A DNA stretch of 12,662 nucleotides from Syntrophomonadaceae bacterium (GTDB taxonomy: Bacteria > Bacillota > Dethiobacteria > DTU022): NCBI GenBank assembly GCA_007136055.1, contig SLHT01000274.1, forward strand, positions 1-12,662. Reading direction: 5' to 3'. Position numbers and translations under genes: made by a program. A model generated the notes under the pieces. The model ran no database searches. It was given only the letters and a program-made list of their open reading frames with translations, and was not told the origin of the DNA. Within the stretch, counting starts at the first letter, position 1, and every line of letters starts with the position of its first letter. Below are positions 6,471-11,915 of this stretch, one piece after another.

Positions 6471-7454
6471 TTACTGCGGCCGTCTTTTTCCGGCCAGCAG
6501 GCGGAACGGTTCACGCCGCATAAGTTTCTTTAACGCCAGGCCCGCAAAATAGAAAATGCTAAGCGGCAGATGGTATATTGCAGTCAGTGGTATGGTCGCC
6601 AGGTGGCCAAAAGCAGCCCTAAAGTCACCCGCAGTTATTCGCGCCAGCATAAACCCGGCTGAATCCTTGACCAGGTTATTTTTAACCCTTTCTTTCTCAA
6701 AAACGCTCAGCGTAACATTATCATATAACCTTAAATTTTGATAGCGGATCAGGTAAGCTTCGGCAAAAGTATACCCGCGTGCGGTGCTGCCCGCCTGGCC
6801 CGAACCGCGGTGGTAACCTGTTACCGTCAGGGGCCTGTGGACAAAAGCAAGATCAAAACGGTTTAAAATACGGTAAAAAAGCTCGCTATCGGCATGAAGA
6901 AGGTCGGTGCGAAACCCGCCCAACTCACGGTAGGCCCGGTGAGAAACCATTAGCGAAGCCGGTGAAAAAACAGTGGCCCGTGCTTCAGGCTCCAACAGCA
7001 GGCGGCGTAAAAACTGAGGACCGCTGACTATTTCTGTGCCCTCCGGTAAAACTCCCCTTACCAGGCGCTCTCCATCAAAATAGTGCGACGAAACCAGTCC
7101 GGTCCGGTCAGAGTTTTTACTCGCCCTGACCATCTCTGCCAGGCATGAAGGCAGCAGGCGATCATCATCGCCGATAAATTTAAGCCAGCAGCTTTTAGCC
7201 GCCGCCGCCGAAAATGCTTTAACAAAATTATTAAGCCGGGGCAGGGTTTTTTCGTTACGGATCATTCTTATCCGCCCATCGCTGGTGTATTCGCCAACTA
7301 TCCCCGCTGTGCCGTCGGTAGAGTCATTATCAACAATAATGAATTCGAAATTCGGATATTCCTGGGAAAGGACGCTTTCAATCGCCTCCCGTACAGTAGC
7401 CTCACCGTTATAAACCGGCAGCAGCACGCTAACCAGAGGATACAGAATTTCCAA
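6471..7454 (-). CDS. GT2 family glycosyltransferase
   Basis: 327 residues from TTG at 7454. Classic GT-A domain: LVSVLLPVYNGEATVREAIESVL (~7-29), FEFIIVDNDSTDGT (~36-49), and a D-x-D region written as FIGDDDRLLP (D96-D98). A later GGFRTDLLHADSELFYRI block carries the usual acidic acceptor-site residues. The C-terminus holds a hydrophobic stretch (IYHLPLSIFYFAGLAL) followed by a basic tail, suggesting peripheral membrane contact. It should add one sugar of the repeat unit in the cytoplasm; the sugar is unknown. An in-frame TAG lies five codons before the TTG, so the start is confined to this spot. The ribosome site AAAGGTGG runs directly into TTG, leaving no spacing, and fits ATT at 7448 better. 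It is separated from the upstream GT2 by 152 nt of inverted-repeat DNA and abuts the downstream gene. Confidence 0.88.
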   Translation of the reverse strand: MEILYPLVSVLLPVYNGEATVREAIESVLSQEYPNFEFIIVDNDSTDGTAGIVGEYTSDGRIRMIRNEKTLPRLNNFVKAFSAAAAKSCWLKFIGDDDRLLPSCLAEMVRASKNSDRTGLVSSHYFDGERLVRGVLPEGTEIVSGPQFLRRLLLEPEARATVFSPASLMVSHRAYRELGGFRTDLLHADSELFYRILNRFDLAFVHRPLTVTGYHRGSGQAGSTARGYTFAEAYLIRYQNLRLYDNVTLSVFEKERVKNNLVKDSAGFMLARITAGDFRAAFGHLATIPLTAIYHLPLSIFYFAGLALKKLMRREPFRLLAGKRRPQ

Positions 7455-7462
7455 CCACCTTT
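7446..7462 (-). promoter_or_regulatory. Ribosome site touching the TTG start; ATT 6 nt further fits better
   Basis: Minus strand: AAAGGTGG (7462-7455) runs straight into TTG (7454), then GAA, then ATT (7448-7446). Zero spacing to TTG is unusual; the ATT has 6 nt. CTG at 7445 is also possible. Evidence here is weaker than for the GT4 gene starting near 11628. Confidence 0.35.
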
Positions 7463-7501
7463 CAGCCTATCTTGTCAGGCCATGTCAAGGACACACCTCA
7501 A

Positions 7502-7623
7502 GGGGACGGGGCTGTTAATATCTTTTTCATAGCGAGAATAGTAGTATTTTGCAGCTTATAAGCTTAAATTACAAATGACAGGTACAAAACAGCACTGATA
7601 ATGTTGTCAACACCCCCGTCCCC
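7502..7623. repeat. REP/MITE-like element with 15-bp terminal inverted repeats
   Basis: The left arm GGGGACGGGGCTGTT (7502-7516) and the right arm, read on the minus strand, GGGGACGGGGGTGTT (7623-7609) match at 14 of 15 positions and enclose about 92 nt. The centre is AT-rich and includes a perfect palindrome AGCTTATAAGCT (7553-7564). A degenerate TCAAGG...AC pair lies just outside the left arm. GGGGACGG-type repeats next to TGTCAA are scattered through many clostridial genomes near REP-associated transposase genes; that link is from memory. No transposase is here. The right arm supplies the last codons and the stop of the adjacent GT2 gene. Confidence 0.55.
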
Positions 7624-8449
7624 CTGACACCCCTGACAGGTAACGGTAGATATACCAGGCTCCACGCAGGCGCTCTTTCAGGTACTGCAGCGGGTTTTTG
7701 CCCTCTTCTCTTAGCGCCGGCCACAGGCGCAGAACTCCAAATAAAGCCGCAGGGAAAGCCAGCCAGCCAAAACGGCGGGCATCGTAAGCCCCTTTAAAAA
7801 TATTTTTTTCTGTCGCATACTCCGAAATATTCTTGATCGTACTCTTTGCTGAATGTTCCGCCACATAGGCGGGGATATATTTTACCTTCAACCCGGCCCG
7901 GATGCAGTCATGAATAAAGACAGCCTCCTCACCGTAACAGACCGGTTTGCTGCCAGCGCCAAAGCGCGGGTCGAAAACAATGCCCCTGCTTTTAATCGCG
8001 TCCAGGCGAAAGGCTATCTCCAGCGACGAAATATAGTGATGGCTTTCATCGTTTAACAGGTAGCTCTTTGCGGCATAATCCTTATATTCAAAATCACCAT
8101 CGGGTGTAGCAATCTTAAAGCAGGCTACATCCATGGACCCGTCAGCATCAAAAGCTTCCAGCAGGGTCATAAAATGCTCGGGACGGTAGCGGACATCGTC
8201 ATCGGCCAGCAGGGCAATATCGCCATCTGCTAATTTAAGAGCGTTATTGCGGTTGCCGGAAAGGCCTCTCCCTTCAATCTGCCCGACCACGACATCACTG
8301 CGCTTCAGAGCCCCAGGCACGTTTCTAAACTGTTGATCTGTGACCTGGTGTGAAACAATATATCTTACTCCGGTTCGCGGCTCAAGCAAAATTTCTTCGA
8401 CTTTCCCGACACCTGCATCTATTGTAGCAATCAAAACGTTAATGATCAT
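7607..8449 (-). CDS. GT2-like glycosyltransferase (GT-A fold)
   Basis: 280 residues. The order of motifs is GT-A: INVLIATIDAGVGKVEEIL (~3-21), a loop GRGLSGNRNNALKLADGDIALLADDDVRY (~60-88) holding the D-x-D as DDD (83-85), FRLDAIKSRGIVFDPRFGAG (~147-166) and YGEEAVFIHDCIRAG (~172-186) with the acidic pair expected near the catalytic base. The SGNRNNAL before the DDD is typical of a subgroup of EPS transferases. The C-terminus contains a hydrophobic stretch (GWLAFPAALFGVLRL) and amphipathic residues. The ATG lies inside the end of rfbG, giving an 11-nt overlap, so translation is probably coupled; it is a candidate for using the sugar made from the CDP intermediate, by neighbourhood only. The last codons (GGRGC and stop) come from the arm of an inverted-repeat element, so the original C-terminus may have been replaced. 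Confidence 0.83.
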   Translation of the reverse strand: MIINVLIATIDAGVGKVEEILLEPRTGVRYIVSHQVTDQQFRNVPGALKRSDVVVGQIEGRGLSGNRNNALKLADGDIALLADDDVRYRPEHFMTLLEAFDADGSMDVACFKIATPDGDFEYKDYAAKSYLLNDESHHYISSLEIAFRLDAIKSRGIVFDPRFGAGSKPVCYGEEAVFIHDCIRAGLKVKYIPAYVAEHSAKSTIKNISEYATEKNIFKGAYDARRFGWLAFPAALFGVLRLWPALREEGKNPLQYLKERLRGAWYIYRYLSGVSGGRGC

Positions 8450-9437
8450 CTTCAGGATATCCCAAGTATTCTCGATACCACTGAACTGTCCGCTCCAGGG
8501 CTTCTTCTAAACTGAAGAGGGGCGACCAGCCCAGCCGCAGCCGGGCTTTTTCTGCGCTTAAATACTGGCGTCTTATTTCGTGTTTCGCTTCACCGCGCAC
8601 ATCCGGGTCAAGCTCCGAACCGATCACCTTCAGGATCGCTTCGACCAGATCCAAAACAGTAAGCTGGATTTCATTTGAAAAGTTGAAAGCTTCGCCGGCC
8701 AGGTCCGGTATTTCCGTCAGCTTTTCCGCCAGCAGCATGTAAGCTGCAGCGCCGTCCTCGATATAAAAATAATCGCGGATATACTGTCCGTCGGAGCGGA
8801 TCAGCGGCCGCTGCCCGCGCAAAACAGCGCGTATCGTTCCCGGCACAATACGGTTCCAGTTCAAGTCACCCCCACCGTAAAAGTTTCCGCAGCGGGTAAT
8901 CACAACCGGCACCCCATAAGTAGCGTAATAGCTCTGCGCGATCAGGTCAGAGCATGCTTTGCTAACATCGTATGGATAGGCGCCCTGCAATGGCAGGCCC
9001 TCGTGGTAAGGCAGGGTTTCCTGTTCTCCGTATGCTTTATCGGACGAAGCAACAATCACCTGCTCGACGGAAGGTGACCTGCGACAGGCCTCCAGCAGCG
9101 TCCAGGTCCCCCTGATATTGCTTTCAAAAGTCGAAACCGGGTTGCGGTTGGCGATCGTTACAATAGTCTGCGCCGCCAGGTGAAAAACCGTTTTCACCTC
9201 GTACTCACCGAGAGTTCTTTCCAACAGAGCCTGGTCGGTAATATCGCCGCGCACCAGGTTCACCTTCTCGGTCAGACCGGAGCGGATTAACTGCGACCCG
9301 GGCACCCAGTCACGCACCGGGCAGACCAAATCCGCCCCGGCCGCAAGCAGACGCCGCACCAGCCAGCCGCCTAAAAACCCGCTGGCCCCGGTAACCAGCA
9401 CCGGGCGGTCGAGCCAGAAAGAATTGTTTACAGTCAA
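8439..9437 (-). CDS. rfbG: CDP-glucose 4,6-dehydratase
   Basis: 332 residues, extended short-chain dehydrogenase fold. VLVTGASGFLGGWL (~13-26) is the NAD-binding glycine motif, VFHLAAQ (~84-90) follows, SSDKAYG (~131-137) carries catalytic-side residues, and YPYDVSK holds the Tyr156/Lys160 pair. CGNFYGGGDLNWNRIVPGTIR (~183-203) and IRSDGQYIRDYFYIEDGAAAYMLLAE (~213-238) are characteristic of the CDP-glucose branch rather than of RmlB or GalE. The reaction converts CDP-D-glucose to CDP-4-keto-6-deoxy-D-glucose in the cytoplasm. It lies 149 nt after rfbF, which makes its substrate. The start is TTG; AGGGG seven nt upstream supports it. It is slightly shorter than the roughly 355 residues I expect for the family. 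The product normally goes to RfbH (3-dehydration) or other enzymes, none of which is seen here. Confidence 0.93.
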   Translation of the reverse strand: MTVNNSFWLDRPVLVTGASGFLGGWLVRRLLAAGADLVCPVRDWVPGSQLIRSGLTEKVNLVRGDITDQALLERTLGEYEVKTVFHLAAQTIVTIANRNPVSTFESNIRGTWTLLEACRRSPSVEQVIVASSDKAYGEQETLPYHEGLPLQGAYPYDVSKACSDLIAQSYYATYGVPVVITRCGNFYGGGDLNWNRIVPGTIRAVLRGQRPLIRSDGQYIRDYFYIEDGAAAYMLLAEKLTEIPDLAGEAFNFSNEIQLTVLDLVEAILKVIGSELDPDVRGEAKHEIRRQYLSAEKARLRLGWSPLFSLEEALERTVQWYREYLGYPEDDH

Positions 9438-9586
9438 CCCGTCACCCCTTCACAAAATCTAACTTAACCGCTGACACTCTAATTAATCACAGCATCTCAA
9501 TATCGGGTAATCATAGAATCCGCTTTCTTCATTAGCTCTACCCTGGTGGAAGGGCGGAAGAGGGCCGGGGTGAGAGGGATAACCAT
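9438..9586. other. Gap between rfbF and rfbG with a G-rich repeat-like segment
   Basis: 149 nt. The part next to rfbF (9541-9584) is G/C-rich and matches the general form of the GAGGGCCGGGGTGAGGG intergenic repeats seen in many bacterial genomes. The rest is mixed sequence leading to the rfbG ribosome site. I see no convincing promoter and no terminator with a T run. Confidence 0.4.
9567..9584 (+). repeat. G-rich motif GGGGTGAG-type, copy 2 (just past the rfbF stop)
   Basis: GGGGTGAGAGGGATAACC begins three bases past the rfbF stop on the transcript side and resembles the copy at 1548-1567. The adjoining AGAGGGCCGGGG (9559-9570) extends the likeness to a widespread GGGCCGGGGTGAGGG class of repeats. 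Confidence 0.35.
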
Positions 9587-10354
9587 TTACCAGATCTTCC
9601 AAGGCGCCTCGCCGCTTTCCCAGTAGTTCTCTAAAATTTTCAGCTCACGATAAGTATCCATACACTGCCAGAAAGCATCGTGGCGGTAAGCAACAAGTTC
9701 TCCATCAGCAGCAATATTGCGCAGCGGTTCGCTCTCCCAGGGCACGTCATCTTTAATGTAATCAAGGGCTGCTCTCTGCACAACAAAGAAACCGCCGTTA
9801 ATCCAGCCTTCACCGCTCAAAGGTTTCTCCACGAATTCGGTAATCAGGCCCCCGTCTGTAAAGTTAAGGCTGCCGAAACGGGCCGGCGGGCGCACCGCCG
9901 TAACCGTAACTAATTTACCGTTTTGGCGATGGAACTGAACCAGTTTAGCGATGTCAACATTACAAACACCGTCGCCGTAAGTAAGCATAAAGGCCTCTTC
10001 ATCCACCCAGGGGGCCAGCTTTTTTATCCGGCCTCCTGTAGTGGTATAGAGACCCGTTTCCACCAGGTGCACATTCCAGTCTTCCTTGACCGTATCGTGA
10101 ACCCTGGTTTTGCCATCGGCCAAAGAAATCGTAACGCTGCCGTTCATGCTGAAATAATCCTGAAAATACCTTTTAATCATCTCACCCTTGTAACCGAGGG
10201 CAACAACAAACTCTTTGAAGCCGTAATGGGCATAATGCTTCATAATATGCCATATAATTGGCCGCCCGCCAATTTCAACCAGCGGCTTGGGGCGGGTAAT
10301 AGTTTCTTCGGCCAGCCGCGTGCCCATTCCCCCGGCGAGGATAACTACCTTCAT
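9587..10354 (-). CDS. rfbF: Glucose-1-phosphate cytidylyltransferase
   Basis: 255 residues, the usual length for the family. KVVILAGGMGTRLAEET (2-18) is the nucleotide-binding loop, RPKPLVEIGGRPIIWHIMKHY (21-41) includes the conserved Lys23, YGDGVCNVD (126-134) holds the metal-binding Asp128, FVEKP (174-178) and WINGGFFV (184-191) complete the active site, and FWQCMDTYRELKILE (228-242) is a family hallmark. It makes CDP-glucose from CTP and glucose-1-phosphate, feeding the dehydratase encoded next. GGGAGG seven nt before the ATG is the best ribosome site in the window. The gene is 161 nt from the upstream GT4, in a stretch with TCCGG repeats. The assignment is secure; RmlA or GalU would have different signatures. 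Confidence 0.96.
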   Translation of the reverse strand: MKVVILAGGMGTRLAEETITRPKPLVEIGGRPIIWHIMKHYAHYGFKEFVVALGYKGEMIKRYFQDYFSMNGSVTISLADGKTRVHDTVKEDWNVHLVETGLYTTTGGRIKKLAPWVDEEAFMLTYGDGVCNVDIAKLVQFHRQNGKLVTVTAVRPPARFGSLNFTDGGLITEFVEKPLSGEGWINGGFFVVQRAALDYIKDDVPWESEPLRNIAADGELVAYRHDAFWQCMDTYRELKILENYWESGEAPWKIW

Positions 10355-10473
10355 AATCCTGCCTCCCGTTACTTTATTACCACCTTATATTCCTCTAACA
10401 ATCTATTCCACCTGTTCTGCTATTTTCCTTCAAATAAACCCACTGCTATATCCAATCCCACCCGGCTAAAGTT

Positions 10474-10534
10474 TCCGGTCAAATCCGGCCACCCAATCCG
10501 GTGACACTCGGCCACTCATTCCGGCCTGATCCGG
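10474..10534 (+). repeat. TCCGG repeats at 10-13 bp spacing
   Basis: TCCGG occurs at 10474, 10484, 10497, 10520 and 10530, and a degenerate TCGG at 10508. Steps are 10, 13, 11, 12 and 10 bp. Most are followed by YCA or a close variant. The array begins in the gap before rfbF and runs over the stop codon of the GT4 gene, so its last copies encode TGRIRPE. Near-helical spacing could suit cooperative protein binding; a degenerate tandem duplication is the plainer reading. Confidence 0.45.
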
Positions 10535-11628
10535 CCGGTCACGCTGCGGTAAACCGCAATGGTCTCTTCAACCATTCTATCCAGGGTGAAGTATTTCAGA
10601 AAGCGCTTGCGCCCCGCTTCACCCATTGACTGTCTCAAGGAGGGATCGTCAAGCAATTTACCCAGACAGCACTGCAAAGCTTCCACATCTCCGGGGGGGA
10701 AAAGAAAACCGCTTATACCCTCTTCCACCGCCTCGCTTATTCCACCGACGTGGGAGGCTACTACAGGCAGTCCCGCTCGCATCGCCTCAAGCACACTGAG
10801 CGGGAACCCTTCCCGCCTGGAACTTAAAACGAAGACCTGGCTCTCGTTCAGAATAGCCGGCACATCTTCACGCCCGCCTAAAAACTCTACCTGCTTGCTG
10901 ATGCCCTCTTCTGCTGTTATTTTTTCAGCCCTGCTGCGGCCCTCACCGTCACCGACCAGGCTAAGGGTCCACGACTTTTCCTTAAAAGCGCCGAGTGTCT
11001 GCAGCAAGGTCAGGTGGTCTTTAGGCTCGGCAAAGCGGGCGACCATTACCAGGCGCGGTGGATCAGTGGCAGGTTCAGCTGTAAGGGGAGGGTTAAGTTC
11101 AGGCAAACCGTTGTGGACGACTGTCATTTTTGAAGGCGTAATAACCCTTAGGTTTTCAGCCGTCTTGAATTCGCTTTCCGCCACGGCAATAATCCTTTCA
11201 GACACCCGGGCTGCTATTTTCTCCATCAGGCGGTAAAAATGCCCTCCCGGGCTCTTCGGGTTAGCGCTGAACAGGAAGCCGTGCGAGGTATGAACGGCAG
11301 GAATGTGAAGCGACCTGGCAGCCAACCGGCCCAGCAGCCCGGCCTTGTTAGAATGCGTGGTTACCAGGTCAGGCCGGGTTTTACTTAAAACAGCCCTGAT
11401 CTCCCTAAACGCTGCCATGTCCTGAAGAGGACGGATTGAATGAACAAGCTTTTCCAATTTCCGGCAGGGTACGCCCTTTTCCTTCAGAGCATCAAAAAGC
11501 ACCCCGCCCCCGCCGGCCAGCACATTTACATCTTCTCCCCGTTCCTGAAGCGCCGCCGCCAGGTCCCTGACATGAACCTGTGCCCCGCCCAGGTCATCGG
11601 CACGGGTAATAATAAAGGTGATCTTAAT
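10516..11628 (-). CDS. GT4 family glycosyltransferase, apparent ATT start
   Basis: 370 residues when read from ATT at 11628 (335 from GTG at 11523, which cuts away the first beta strand). The extended N-terminus, KITFIITRADDLGGAQVHVRDLA and onward, holds the GGAQ loop (14-17) diagnostic of GT4 enzymes. Further on are THSNKAGLLGRLAA (~91-104), HTSHGF (~113-118), AVAESEFK (~148-155), VVHNGL (~170-175), the phosphate-binding ARFAEPKD (R198 and K203), LVGDGEGR (~224-231), LGG, and the donor motif SRREGFPLSVLEA with E273 and E281 in E-x7-E spacing. It is a retaining transferase expected to add a hexose, deoxyhexose or uronate to the lipid-linked unit. AAGGAGG lies 10 nt before ATT; a TAA lies in frame six codons before it. 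It sits between ugd and rfbF. Confidence 0.88.
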   Translation of the reverse strand: MKITFIITRADDLGGAQVHVRDLAAALQERGEDVNVLAGGGGVLFDALKEKGVPCRKLEKLVHSIRPLQDMAAFREIRAVLSKTRPDLVTTHSNKAGLLGRLAARSLHIPAVHTSHGFLFSANPKSPGGHFYRLMEKIAARVSERIIAVAESEFKTAENLRVITPSKMTVVHNGLPELNPPLTAEPATDPPRLVMVARFAEPKDHLTLLQTLGAFKEKSWTLSLVGDGEGRSRAEKITAEEGISKQVEFLGGREDVPAILNESQVFVLSSRREGFPLSVLEAMRAGLPVVASHVGGISEAVEEGISGFLFPPGDVEALQCCLGKLLDDPSLRQSMGEAGRKRFLKYFTLDRMVEETIAVYRSVTGRIRPE

Positions 11629-11645
11629 TGACCGCCAGCCTCCTT
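11626..11645 (-). promoter_or_regulatory. Strong ribosome site leading to an ATT start codon
   Basis: Minus strand: AAGGAGG (11645-11639), ten nt CTGGCGGTCA, then ATT (11628-11626), AAG, ATC. In frame, TAA precedes at 11646-11644, and the codons between are GGA, GGC, TGG, CGG and TCA, so no ATG, GTG, TTG or CTG exists upstream of the conserved KITFIITRADDLGGAQ. ATT starts are known in bacteria (infC, pcnB). Confidence 0.6.
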
Positions 11646-11915
11646 AAACAACCATCCGCCCCATTGCTGCGATAGATGAAGGAAATCTAACTGCCCAGCC
11701 TTAAAAGTAGCAGCCACAGGCAATTAGTTGGGCAGGTTAGAGGAAAAGGGTTAAACAGTTTTCATATCACCACAGATAAACTTCTGAACCTAGAACTTCT
11801 ACACTGCAGCAAATCCGGCGGTAATGTGTTTGTGTTTGTAATGCAGGTTTAGTTTCAATCCGGCTTAGTGTTGATCTGTCAGAAATTACAATTAATGAAT
11901 ATGTCCCGAAATTAT
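11646..11915. other. Intergenic leader between ugd and the GT4 gene
   Basis: This stretch has no supportable gene. Apart from the inverted repeat it shows a short GTGTTT repeat (11826-11839) on the plus strand. I could not find a -35/-10 pair with acceptable spacing, nor a terminator after ugd. A 65-codon frame (11526-11723, minus) crosses this stretch and the GT4 start but looks like a shadow. Confidence 0.45.
11687..11740. promoter_or_regulatory. Imperfect inverted repeat in the leader of the GT4 gene
   Basis: CTAACTGCCCA (11687-11697) and TGGGCAGGTTAG (11729-11740) are complementary except for one extra base, with a 31-nt loop. It lies 59-112 nt upstream of the ATT start in the transcript. 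It could be a leader hairpin or a spaced operator. No T run follows, so it is not a classic terminator. Confidence 0.35.

Noticed and set aside
7460..7488. Second TTGACA (minus) before the GT2 gene
   Set aside because: The -10 position reads CTGAAA, a poor match, and lies too close to the start codon.
7582..7610. Promoter with TTGACA on the minus strand
   Set aside because: At 17-18 nt spacing the -10 position reads TTGTAC or TGTACC; the TTGACA also belongs to the inverted-repeat element.
10545..10558. TGCGGT-AA-ACCGCA hairpin as a terminator
   Set aside because: The loop is two bases, it lies inside the coding region before the stop, and no T run follows on the minus strand.
10559..11236. 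225-codon plus-strand frame
   Set aside because: It is opposite the GT4 gene with all its motifs; the translation is Ser/Arg/Thr-rich as expected for a shadow.
11526..11723. 65-codon minus-strand frame over the GT4 start
   Set aside because: It runs in a different frame across the conserved GT4 N-terminus and shows no recognisable features; I considered a leader peptide but have no support.
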